A DNA stretch of 64,000 bases, taken from Cellulosimicrobium marinum. Its GTDB lineage: Bacteria; Actinomycetota; Actinomycetes; Actinomycetales; Cellulomonadaceae. This document shows positions 57,476-64,000 of this stretch, in pieces. The stretch covers positions 376,108-440,107 of the forward strand of contig NZ_JAJBZH010000001.1 of the NCBI RefSeq assembly GCF_020551945.1, given 5' to 3'. Both the position numbers and the translations under genes were made by a program. Under the pieces are notes generated by a model, which saw only the letters and a program-made list of their open reading frames with translations, made no database searches and had not been told where the DNA came from. Position 1 is the stretch's first letter. Every line of letters begins with the position of its first letter.

Positions 57476-58189
57476 TCAAGGGGCGAGCTGGGTCAGGTGC
57501 ATGGCGTGCGCGGCGCGGGCCTGGACGATCGACTGCGACTGGCCCACGTGCTTCTTGAGGACGTCGCGCGCCTGGCGCAGGCGGCCCGCGAGGACGAGCT
57601 CGGCGATCTCCATGTGCTCGGTGATCGTGGCGTCCACGCGGTCCTGGGTGAGGTAGTCGTGCATGCGCATCGGCCGGATCCGCCGGTTGACGCGGTCGAG
57701 CGCCTGGACGAGCTCGACGTTGCCCGCGGAGGCCAGCAGCACCGTGTGGAACTGCTCGTCGGCGACGACGAACCCGGCGTCCGGCGTGAGACCCGCACCG
57801 GCACGCTCCTGCCAGAGCCCGAGCTCCGCCTCGATGCGCCGGGTGTCGTGCCGGACCGTGGGGTCCTCGATGGCCCGTTCGATGCCGTGGGACTCCAGGA
57901 GGACCCGCAGCTCGTACAGCTCCGTGAACTCGGTCAGCGTCGGCGTGTACCGGTAGAGCCCGCCGTCGCGCTTGACCAGCAGGCCGTCGGCCTCCAGGCG
58001 TGCCAGGGCGTCCCGCGCGGGCGTCCGGGAGACGTCGAACCGCCGCGCGACGCTCTCCTCCGTGTAGCGGAGGAACGGCGAGACGGCCTGGGAGAGCAGC
58101 TCGTCCCGGAGGTCCTCGTAGACCCGCACCCGGGCCTTGCGCCGCGGCTCACCAGGCGTCTCGAGCTCCGCCGGCGTCGTTGTATCCAT
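57476..58189 (-). CDS. GntR family (FCD-type) regulator of the allophanate operon
   Basis: A 237-residue regulator. The winged HTH is VYEDLRDELLSQAVSPFLRYTEESVARRFDVSRTPARDALARLEADGLL, and the FCD effector domain has ELYELRVLLESHGIERA, FVVADEQFHTVLLASAGN and ITEHMEIAELVLAGRLRQARDVLKKHV with the metal-site His residues. It is first in the operon, 16 bp before the allophanate hydrolase gene. ATG 58189 is taken as start; GTG 58213 is in frame. Both are embedded in a repeated TGGATACA element, so the protein probably represses its own operon at the translation start. Confidence 0.87.
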   Translation of the reverse strand: MDTTTPAELETPGEPRRKARVRVYEDLRDELLSQAVSPFLRYTEESVARRFDVSRTPARDALARLEADGLLVKRDGGLYRYTPTLTEFTELYELRVLLESHGIERAIEDPTVRHDTRRIEAELGLWQERAGAGLTPDAGFVVADEQFHTVLLASAGNVELVQALDRVNRRIRPMRMHDYLTQDRVDATITEHMEIAELVLAGRLRQARDVLKKHVGQSQSIVQARAAHAMHLTQLAP

Positions 58190-58212
58190 AGTTGGACAGC
58201 GTTCTGTATCCA
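58181..58212. promoter_or_regulatory. Direct repeat TGTATCCA at the start of the allophanate operon
   Basis: Two exact copies of TGTATCCA (58181-58188 and 58205-58212), 24 bp apart. On the minus strand they read TGGATACA and include the two candidate start codons of the GntR gene. The only AT-richer stretch nearby; a likely GntR operator. Confidence 0.5.
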
Positions 58213-58286
58213 CCGTTTCCGGGGTGTTGCGCAGCGTTTCCCCGCGGTGACTTCCGGGCGCCCCCGGTGAAGTTCTCGTGACACGC

Positions 58287-58319
58287 GGCCCGCGTCCCGG
58301 TCCGTGGACCGCGCGGGCC
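58287..58319 (-). terminator. Hairpin behind the rhamnose LacI regulator gene
   Basis: GGCCCGCG (58287-58294) pairs with CGCGGGCC (58312-58319), with an inner stem GGTCC/GGACC around GT. It begins 24 bp behind the LacI stop codon and separates that gene from the allophanate operon. Confidence 0.6.
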
Positions 58320-58342
58320 CGACGGCGCGGTGTTCCGCGATG

Positions 58343-59368
58343 TCAGCGCGTGCGTCGCGTGCTCGACGCCCGCACGACGAGCTCCGGGCGGAAGACCACC
58401 TGCTCGGGGGCGGCGTCGCGCCCGCGCAGGAGCAGGTCGGCAGCGGTCTCGCCGAGCCGGTGCGTCGGCTGACGGACCGACGTGAGGGGAGTGGCGAGCT
58501 CGGCGGCGAACGCGACGTCGTCGTACCCGACGACGCAGACCTCGTCCGGTACGGCGACGCCCTCGCGGCGCAGGGTGCGCAGCACCCCGAGCGCGACGAG
58601 GTCGTTCACGCAGAACAGTGCCGTGGGCCGGTCGTCGCGCGCCAGCAGCGTGCGCGTCGCGGCCTCCCCGCCGTCGGCGTTGAGCGCGTCGAGGGTGATC
58701 TCCTCGAGGTGGTCCGCAGGGTCGAGCCCGGCGTCGGCGAGCGCCTGCTCGACGCCGCGCAGACGGTCCGCGCACTGCCGGATCGTGTGGGGGCCGTTGA
58801 GGAACGCGAGGCGCGTGCGGCCCTCGGCGAGCAGGTGCCGCGCCGCGAGCGCGCCGCCGAGGCGGTCGTCGACCGCGACGGAGGACAGGTCGGGCGTCGG
58901 GGCGGGCCGGTCGAGGAGGACGACGCCGACGCCGCGCTCCCGGAGTGCGAGCAGGTGGTCGACCCGGTCCGTCGCGGGCACGACGAGGACGCCCTGGACC
59001 CCGTGCTCCTCGAACAGCCGCAGGTAGCGCGACTCGCGCTCGGCGTCCTCCTCGGAGCTCGCGACCATGAGCGTGTAGTCGTCGCGTGCGAGCCGGTCCT
59101 CGATGCCGCGCGCGACGTCGGTGAAGAAGGGGTTGGCGATGTCGAGCAGGACCGCGCCGACCGTGGTGATCGTGCCCGCCCGCAGCTGGCGCGCCGACCC
59201 GTTGGGGACGAACGCGAGCTCGGCGATCGCGGCGAGCACGCGCTCGCGCGTCGCCGGGGAGACGCGCTCGGGCCGGTTGAGCACGTTCGACACCGTGCCG
59301 ACCGACACCCGGGCGTGCCGCGCGACGTCGTTCACCGACGCCCGACGGCGCGTGCTCCCCGTGGTCAT
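58343..59368 (-). CDS. LacI family regulator of the rhamnose locus
   Basis: A 341-residue repressor. HTH SVNDVARHARVSVGTVSNVLNRPERVSP, hinge NGSARQLRAGTITTVGAVLLDIANPFF, effector domain with VVLLDRPAPTPDLSSVAVDD and VVGYDDVAFAAELATPLTSVRQP. ATG 59368 follows the usual short leader. It is divergent from rhaM across a 150-bp gap with an ATGAACCGATTCAT operator; the same core recurs before rhaI. This marks it as the repressor of L-rhamnose catabolism, probably released by rhamnose or rhamnulose. Confidence 0.9.
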   Translation of the reverse strand: MTTGSTRRRASVNDVARHARVSVGTVSNVLNRPERVSPATRERVLAAIAELAFVPNGSARQLRAGTITTVGAVLLDIANPFFTDVARGIEDRLARDDYTLMVASSEEDAERESRYLRLFEEHGVQGVLVVPATDRVDHLLALRERGVGVVLLDRPAPTPDLSSVAVDDRLGGALAARHLLAEGRTRLAFLNGPHTIRQCADRLRGVEQALADAGLDPADHLEEITLDALNADGGEAATRTLLARDDRPTALFCVNDLVALGVLRTLRREGVAVPDEVCVVGYDDVAFAAELATPLTSVRQPTHRLGETAADLLLRGRDAAPEQVVFRPELVVRASSTRRTR

Positions 59369-59465
59369 GGGTCCTCCGTCCCGTGGTCCGTGGGCGCCGC
59401 TCGCCCGAGGGACATCCTCGCGCACCGCGGGCGCAGGGACGCCCCCAGGACCGTCTCGGCTAGAG

Positions 59466-59483
59466 TGATGAACCGATTCATCA
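59466..59483. promoter_or_regulatory. LacI-type operator upstream of rhaM
   Basis: TGATGAACCGATTCATCA, an 18-bp palindrome broken at one symmetric pair, with the central CG of LacI operators. It shares the core ATGAANCGATTCAT with the site before rhaI and overlaps a TAGAGT -10 candidate (59461-59466). Confidence 0.8.
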
Positions 59484-59518
59484 TGGCGTCGTGCCGGGCG
59501 CCGCACCGGAGGTCGTCG

Positions 59519-59878
59519 ATGCCCCACCGTCCCGCCCGCGTGTGCTTCACGTCGCAGGTGCGTCCCGAACGTCTCGCGGAGTACCGCGAGGTCCACGCCG
59601 CCGTGTGGCCCGAGATGCTCGAGGCGCTGCGCGACTCCGGCTGGCGCGACTACCACCTGTTCCTGCGTCCCGACGGGCTGCTCGTCGGGTTCCTCGAGAC
59701 CGACGACTACGCTGCCGCGCAGGACGCGATGGCCCGCACGGAGGTCAACGCGCGCTGGCAGGCGGCGATGGGCGACTTCTTCGTCGCGGACGGGAACCCG
59801 GACGAGGGCTTCACGCTGCTCGACGAGGTGTTCCACCTGGAGGGCCAGCTCGCACGAGCGGGTCTCCCGACGGCCTGA
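59519..59878 (+). CDS. rhaM: L-rhamnose mutarotase
   Basis: Interconverts the alpha and beta anomers of L-rhamnose so that the isomerase receives the right form. The 119-residue protein shows RVCFTSQVRPERLAEYREVHAAVWPEMLEALRDSGWRDYHLFLRPDGLLVGFLETDDY and the end DEVFHLEG, with the conserved active-site His and Tyr of the RhaM/YiiL family. GGAGG lies 7 nt before ATG 59519. The operator 36-53 bp upstream places it under the LacI regulator. Confidence 0.92.
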   Translation: MPHRPARVCFTSQVRPERLAEYREVHAAVWPEMLEALRDSGWRDYHLFLRPDGLLVGFLETDDYAAAQDAMARTEVNARWQAAMGDFFVADGNPDEGFTLLDEVFHLEGQLARAGLPTA

Positions 59879-59897
59879 CGCGTCCCGCCGCCGCTGC

Positions 59898-59903
59898 TAC
59901 GGT
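59898..59903 (+). promoter_or_regulatory. -10 box of the ThuA-like gene (leaderless)
   Basis: TACGGT ends 7 nt before ATG 59911. Confidence 0.5.
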
Positions 59904-59910
59904 CGGGCCC

Positions 59911-60579
59911 ATGCCGACGCACCCGCGCGTCCTCGTGCTCGCCGGTCGCGGGCGTTACGCGGACCCGTGGCACGACCACGCCGCGACGTCCCACGTCGTC
60001 GCGGGGCTCCTCGCGGACCAGGGCCTCGACGTGCACGTCCGCGGGACGTTCCGCGACGCGTTCGCGGACCTTCGCGCGTTCGACCTCGTCGTCGTCAACG
60101 CCGGCCGCGGCCGGACGGACGCGACCTTTGACGGCGACGACGCCGACTGGGCGCCCGCGCACGACGCCGTCCGCGACGCCGCGGCCGCGGGCGTCGCCCT
60201 GCTCGGGCTGCACCAGGCGGCGAACACGTTCGCGGACAGCCCGCACTGGGCGACGCTCCTCGGCGGCCGCTGGGTCCCCGGGACGTCGTGGCACCCGCCG
60301 CAGGACGTCGCACGGTTCTCCCCGGCGGGGGACCACGACGTCGTGCGCGGCCTCGGCGACGTGGTGGCCGACGACGAGCGGTACCGCGACCTCGTCGTCG
60401 CACCGGGGTCGCGGGTGCTGCTCACGGCGCGCCACGACGACGCGGACCAGCCCGTGGCGTGGGTCAGCGGGGGTGCGCGTGCGGTCTACGACGGGCTCGG
60501 CCACGACGTCGGGTCGTACGCCTCGCCGTCGCGGTGCGAGCTCCTGCGGCGCGAGGTCGGCTGGTTGCTCGGGCGGTGA
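59911..60579 (+). CDS. ThuA-like domain protein
   Basis: A 222-residue class-I glutamine-amidotransferase-like fold protein of the ThuA family. RVLVLAGRGRYADPWHDHAATSHVVAGLLADQGLDVHV, FDLVVVNAGRGR, GVALLGLHQAANTFADSPHWATLLGGRWV with His in LHQAA, and a C-terminal RAVYDGLGHDVGSYASP are typical. ThuA proteins accompany sugar catabolic genes (for example trehalose utilisation in rhizobia), but the reaction is unknown. It sits between rhaM and rhaI and has its own -10 box, so it may be expressed independently of the operon. Confidence 0.82.
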   Translation: MPTHPRVLVLAGRGRYADPWHDHAATSHVVAGLLADQGLDVHVRGTFRDAFADLRAFDLVVVNAGRGRTDATFDGDDADWAPAHDAVRDAAAAGVALLGLHQAANTFADSPHWATLLGGRWVPGTSWHPPQDVARFSPAGDHDVVRGLGDVVADDERYRDLVVAPGSRVLLTARHDDADQPVAWVSGGARAVYDGLGHDVGSYASPSRCELLRREVGWLLGR

Positions 60580-60682
60580 CGGGTTCGCCGACCCGGCCGC
60601 CGATCGGGTCCGCCGATCGTGCGGTCCGTCGAGGTGTCCTACGGTCGTGGGGTCCGCTCGTCCCGTCGTGAGAGGAACCGTC

Positions 60683-61090
60683 GTGTCCCGACCCCCGCTG
60701 CCGCCCCGCGCCGTCGAGCTCCTGCGCCTGCCCAACGCCGCCGTCATGGCGACGCTGCGCGCGGACGGCACCCCCGTCACCGCCGCGACCTGGTACCTGT
60801 GGGAGGACGACGGCCACGTCCTGGTGAACCTCGACGGGACGCGGGTGCGCCTCGGTCACCTGCGGGGCGACCCGCGCACGTCCCTCACGGTGCTCGCGGA
60901 GGACTGGTACACGCACGTGACGCTGATCGGGCGCGTCGTCGAGCTGCGCGACGACGAGGGTCTCGCGGACATCGACCGGATCTCCACGCACTACACGGGC
61001 CGTCCGTACCCGAACCGGACCGCGCCGCGCGTGAGCGCCCGGATCGAGGTCGAGCGCTGGCACGGGTGGGGCGAGACCCGGGACGCCTGA
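60683..61090 (+). CDS. Pyridoxamine 5'-phosphate oxidase-fold (F420/FMN-binding) protein
   Basis: A 135-residue split-beta-barrel flavin- or F420-binding protein. AVMATLRADGTPVTAATWYLWEDDGHVLVNLDGTRVRLGHLRGDPRTSLTVL is characteristic of the actinobacterial PPOX/F420-dependent family (TIGR03618-like). RISTHYTGRPYPNRT and the terminal ARIEVERWHGWG follow. AGAGGAACC lies before GTG 60683. It could reduce a quinone-like, biliverdin-like or xenobiotic substrate; no link to rhamnose is obvious. Confidence 0.85.
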   Translation: MSRPPLPPRAVELLRLPNAAVMATLRADGTPVTAATWYLWEDDGHVLVNLDGTRVRLGHLRGDPRTSLTVLAEDWYTHVTLIGRVVELRDDEGLADIDRISTHYTGRPYPNRTAPRVSARIEVERWHGWGETRDA

Positions 61091-61109
61091 CCCGGGCCGC
61101 GACGGCGGC

Positions 61110-61139
61110 TTGACCGCTCCCGACCGTTCCGCGTACCGT
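61110..61139 (+). promoter_or_regulatory. Promoter of rhaI
   Basis: TTGACC (61110-61115), 18 bp, TACCGT (61134-61139): the best -35/-10 pair seen in the window. The predicted start of transcription falls at the left edge of the operator. Confidence 0.7.
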
Positions 61140-61148
61140 CACGGCCAC

Positions 61149-61170
61149 GTGAATGAAACGATTCATTCAC
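61149..61170. promoter_or_regulatory. LacI-type operator upstream of rhaI
   Basis: Perfect 9-bp arms GTGAATGAA and TTCATTCAC around ACGA. The core ATGAAACGATTCAT equals the rhaM site except for the central N. It begins 10 bp behind the -10 box, where bound repressor would block initiation. Confidence 0.87.
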
Positions 61171-61239
61171 GCCGAGCAGGACTGCCCCGGGAGCCGTCCC
61201 GGGTCGAGGACGCGCGACGCCGCGCGGAGGAGGACGAGC

Positions 61240-62418
61240 ATGACCGACCGCACCGAGGCGGCGCGCGCCGCACTGGCGCAGCAGACGATCGAGCTGCCCT
61301 CGTGGGCGTTCGGCAACTCGGGCACGCGCTTCAAGGTGTTCGCCCAGCCGGGCGTGCCGCGCGACCCGTACGAGAAGATCGCGGACGCCGCGCAGGTCCA
61401 CCGGCACACCGGGGTCGCGCCGCGCGTCTCGCTCCACATCCCGTGGGACCTCGTCGACGACTACGCGGACCTCGCGCGGCACGCGGCCGAGCATGGCGTG
61501 CAGATCGGCACGATCAACTCGAACCTGTTCCAGGACGACGACTACAAGCTGGGCTCGCTCACGCACGCCGACCCGGTCGTCCGCAAGAAGGCCGTCGACC
61601 ACCACCTGCAGTGCCTCGACGTCATGGCGGCGACCGGCTCGCGCGACCTCAAGCTGTGGCTCCCGGACGGCATCAACTACCCCGGGCAGGACGCGCTGCG
61701 CGCCCGCCAGGACCGGCTCGCCGACTCGCTCGCCGAGATCTACGCGGCCCTCACCGCCGCGCACCCCCAGAACCGACTCGTCCTCGAGTACAAGTTCTTC
61801 GAGCCCGCGTTCTACGCCACCGACGTCCCGGACTGGGGCACCTCGCTGCTGCACTGCCTCGCCCTGGGCGAGCGCGCGCTCGTCGTGCTCGACACGGGCC
61901 ACCACGCGCCCGGCACGAACATCGAGTTCATCGTTATGCAGCTCCTGCGCCAGGGGCGGCTCGGCGCGTTCGACTTCAACTCGCGCTTCTACGCCGACGA
62001 CGACCTCATGGCCGGTGCCGCCGACCCGTTCCAGCTCTTCCGGATCATGCACGAGATCGTCCAGGCCGGGGCGCTCGCCCCGGACTCCGGCGTGAACTTC
62101 ATGCTCGACCAGTGCCACAACGTCGAGGCGAAGATCCCCGGCCAGATCCGGTCCGTGATGAACGTCCAGGAGGCGACCGCGAAGGCCCTGCTCGTCGACA
62201 CGGACGCGCTCGACGCCGCCCAGGTCGCGGGGGACGTGCTCGCCGCGCACGGCGTGCTCATGGACGCCTACAGCACCGACGTGCGCCCGCTCCTCGCGGA
62301 CCTGCGCGTCGCCCAGGGCCTCGCGCCCGACCCGATGGCCGCGTTCGCGGCGTCGGGCTACACCGAGACGATCGTGGCCGAGCGCGTGGGTGGCGCCCAG
62401 GCCGGATGGGGAGCCTGA
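61240..62418 (+). CDS. rhaI: L-rhamnose isomerase
   Basis: Converts L-rhamnose to L-rhamnulose. The 392-residue protein belongs to the gram-positive/Pseudomonas stutzeri-type RhaI (xylose-isomerase-like TIM barrel), not the E. coli RhaA type. Seen: ELPSWAFGNSGTRFKVFAQPGVPRDPYEKIADAA, VSLHIPWDLVDDY, LKLWLPDGINYPGQ, LEYKFFEPAFYATDVPDWG with metal-binding Glu, LDTGHHAPGTNIEFIVMQLL and FDFNSRFYADDDLM. ATG 61240 has GGAGGAGGA 5 nt upstream; the in-frame ATG inside the operator is rejected. One base separates its stop from the next gene. Confidence 0.95.
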   Translation: MTDRTEAARAALAQQTIELPSWAFGNSGTRFKVFAQPGVPRDPYEKIADAAQVHRHTGVAPRVSLHIPWDLVDDYADLARHAAEHGVQIGTINSNLFQDDDYKLGSLTHADPVVRKKAVDHHLQCLDVMAATGSRDLKLWLPDGINYPGQDALRARQDRLADSLAEIYAALTAAHPQNRLVLEYKFFEPAFYATDVPDWGTSLLHCLALGERALVVLDTGHHAPGTNIEFIVMQLLRQGRLGAFDFNSRFYADDDLMAGAADPFQLFRIMHEIVQAGALAPDSGVNFMLDQCHNVEAKIPGQIRSVMNVQEATAKALLVDTDALDAAQVAGDVLAAHGVLMDAYSTDVRPLLADLRVAQGLAPDPMAAFAASGYTETIVAERVGGAQAGWGA

Positions 62419-62419
62419 G

Positions 62420-64000
62420 ATGACCAGCACCACCACCGGCGCGAGCCGGCCCGCCGCGGGTGGCGGGCGGCAGCACGCCACCGAGGCCGTCGCCGACCTC
62501 GTCGCACGGTCCAACCGCCTCGGCGCGGACCCGCGCGTGACGAACTACGCGGGCGGCAACACGTCCGCGAAGGGCACGGCGACGGACCCGGTGACGGGCG
62601 AGGACGTCGAGCTCCTGTGGGTCAAGGGCTCGGGCGGCGACCTCGGCACGCTCACCGAGAAGAACCTCGCGGTGCTGCGCCTCGACCGCCTGCGCGCGCT
62701 GACCGGCGTGTACCCGGGCGTCGAGCGCGAGGACGAGATGGTCGCGGCGTTCGACTACTGCCTGCACGGCACGGGCGGCGCCGCGCCGTCGATCGACACG
62801 GCCATGCACGGCCTGGTCGACGCCGCGCACGTCGACCACCTGCACCCTGACGCCGGCATCGCGCTCGCCACGGCCGTCGACGGCGAGGCGCTGACGCGCG
62901 AGGTGTTCGGCGACGAGGTCGTGTGGGTGCCGTGGCGCCGTCCCGGCTTCCAGCTGGGTCTGGACATCGCCGCGATCAAGGAGGCCAACCCGCAGGCGAT
63001 CGGCTGCGTCCTCGGCGGGCACGGCATCACCGCGTGGGGTGACACGTCGGCCGAGGCCGAGGAGCGCTCGCTGCGCATCGTCCGCACGGCGGAGGAGTTC
63101 GTCGCGCGCCGGACGGCGGAGCTCGCCGAGCGCGGGGAGCACCCGTTCGGCGCCGTGCGGCCGGGCTACGAGGCCCTGCCGGAGGCCGAGCGCCGCGCCA
63201 AGGCCGCCGCGCTCGCGCCGACGATCCGCGGCCTGGCGTCGACCGATGCCCCGCAGGTCGGGCACCTCACCGACTCCGACGTCGTGCTCGACTTCCTGGC
63301 CCGCCAGAAGCTCGCCCCGCTCGCGGCGCTCGGCACGAGCTGCCCCGACCACTTCCTGCGCACCAAGGTGAGCCCGCTCGTCGTCGACGTCCCCGCCGAC
63401 GCGTCGGTCGAGGAGACCGTCGCGGCGCTGCGCGAGGCGCACGCCGCGTACCGCGAGGAGTACCGCGCGTACTACGACCGCCACGCCACGCCGGACAGCC
63501 CCGCGATCCGCGGCGCCGACCCGGCGGTCGTGCTCGTCCCGGGCGTGGGCATGTTCTCCTTCGGCAGGAACAAGCAGACGGCGCGCGTCGCGGGCGAGTT
63601 CTACGTCAACGCGATCAACGTCATGCGCGGCGCCGAGGCGATCAGCACGTACGCGCCCATCGAGGAGTCCGAGAAGTTCCGCATCGAGTACTGGGCGCTC
63701 GAGGAGGCCAAGCTCCGGCGGATGCCGAAGCCGAGGACGCTGGCGACGCGCGTCGCGCTCGTCACCGGCGGCGGGTCGGGCATCGGCAAGGCGATCGCCG
63801 AGCGGCTCGTGGCCGAGGGGGCGTGCGTCGTCGTCGCGGACCGCAACCTCGACGGCGCGCGGGAGGTCGCGGACTCGCTCGGCGGGCCCGACGTCGCGGT
63901 CGCCGTCGGCGGCGACGTCACCTCCGCGCGCGACGTCGCCGCCATGGTCGACGCCGCGGCGCTCGCGTTCGGCGGGGTCGACCTCGTCGTGAACAACGCC
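62420..64000 (+). CDS. rhaD: Bifunctional rhamnulose-1-phosphate aldolase / short-chain alcohol dehydrogenase, 3' truncated by window edge
   Basis: The first 527 residues of a RhaD-dehydrogenase fusion (TIGR02632-type). The N-terminal class II aldolase domain shows RVTNYAGGNTSAKG, LLWVKGSGGDLGTLTEKNLAVLRLDRL, DTAMHGLVDAAHVDHLHPDAGIALAT (zinc HxH) and CVLGGHGITAWG. The SDR domain begins near residue 440 with ALVTGGGSGIGKAIAERL, then VVVADRNLDGA and LVVNNA. The aldolase cleaves rhamnulose-1-phosphate to DHAP and L-lactaldehyde; the dehydrogenase part oxidises or reduces lactaldehyde. ATG 62420 follows the rhaI stop by one base, with GGAG upstream. A rhaB kinase is expected beyond the window. 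Confidence 0.94.
   Translation, partial: MTSTTTGASRPAAGGGRQHATEAVADLVARSNRLGADPRVTNYAGGNTSAKGTATDPVTGEDVELLWVKGSGGDLGTLTEKNLAVLRLDRLRALTGVYPGVEREDEMVAAFDYCLHGTGGAAPSIDTAMHGLVDAAHVDHLHPDAGIALATAVDGEALTREVFGDEVVWVPWRRPGFQLGLDIAAIKEANPQAIGCVLGGHGITAWGDTSAEAEERSLRIVRTAEEFVARRTAELAERGEHPFGAVRPGYEALPEAERRAKAAALAPTIRGLASTDAPQVGHLTDSDVVLDFLARQKLAPLAALGTSCPDHFLRTKVSPLVVDVPADASVEETVAALREAHAAYREEYRAYYDRHATPDSPAIRGADPAVVLVPGVGMFSFGRNKQTARVAGEFYVNAINVMRGAEAISTYAPIEESEKFRIEYWALEEAKLRRMPKPRTLATRVALVTGGGSGIGKAIAERLVAEGACVVVADRNLDGAREVADSLGGPDVAVAVGGDVTSARDVAAMVDAAALAFGGVDLVVNNA

Noticed and set aside
61153-61239. Upstream ATG for rhaI inside the operator
   Set aside because: The leader peptide it adds is Arg-rich and unlike RhaI, and GGAGGAGGA clearly serves ATG 61240.
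63601-63996. Minus-strand 131-codon frame at the right edge
   Set aside because: Antisense to the well-supported dehydrogenase half of the rhamnulose-phosphate aldolase fusion.
1-64000. Insertion sequences, prophage or integrative element
   Set aside because: No transposase, integrase, phage or conjugation gene and no tRNA-flanking direct repeats were seen; composition looks uniform.

Overview
The window comes from a very GC-rich (roughly 74-75% by eye) Gram-positive actinobacterium. The gene set points to Micrococcales, most likely the Promicromonosporaceae/Cellulomonadaceae (Cellulosimicrobium/Isoptericola/Cellulomonas-like). The clues are an actinobacterial topA with a lysine-rich tail, ClpC, an F420-type oxidoreductase, a gram-positive-type RhaI, frequent GTG starts, and many genes whose -10 box sits only 6-7 nt from the start codon. 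The species assignment is inference. Fifty-seven protein genes (two cut by the window edges) and one tRNA-Thr are supported; gene order is dense and many neighbours overlap by 4 nt (ATGA/GTGA).

Layout. 1-3.3 kb: 3' part of a JetC/MksB (Wadjet, SMC-like) gene with no jetD behind it. 3.3-20.6 kb: housekeeping and mixed genes: TetR, PAP2 phosphatase, topA, a MacB/FtsX-type ABC exporter, an oxidoreductase, an OhrR-type regulator, HAD phosphatase, tmk-holB, an F420-type oxidoreductase, small membrane protein and two lipoproteins. 20.7 kb: tRNA-Thr(CGT) with promoter and terminator. 20.8-24.8 kb: small hypotheticals, a secreted Ser/Thr/Pro-rich protein, an alpha/beta hydrolase and a CopB-type copper ATPase under a CsoR-like operator. 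24.9-29.7 kb: a translationally coupled catabolic cassette (Gfo/Idh oxidoreductase, DUF993 protein, TIM-barrel isomerase) with its own LacI regulator and operator; its substrate is unknown. 29.8-40.1 kb: stress and housekeeping genes (UbiB kinase, USP, clpC, PrmC-like methyltransferase, Nudix, GNAT).

40.2-64 kb is a carbon and nitrogen scavenging region: a sugar ABC importer lacking its ATPase; lutABC (L-lactate oxidation) opposite a FadR-type regulator with two near-identical palindromes; uxaC plus a coupled serine hydrolase opposite a LacI regulator and uxuB (hexuronate catabolism); a GntR - allophanate hydrolase - SBP/permease/ATPase operon (urea-derived nitrogen); and a rhamnose locus (LacI regulator, rhaM, rhaI, fused rhaD-dehydrogenase). 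Uronate plus rhamnose catabolism fits a degrader of pectin-type plant cell-wall material. Three LacI regulators each sit next to a different operator sequence that can be read directly.

The least explained signals are (i) arrays of a 20-21-bp element with core GGTAGTACC directly behind the stop codons of three genes, always in the same orientation relative to the gene; (ii) other tandem repeats at gene 3' ends; and (iii) the DUF993 cassette. All calls come from reading the sequence; no database search was made.
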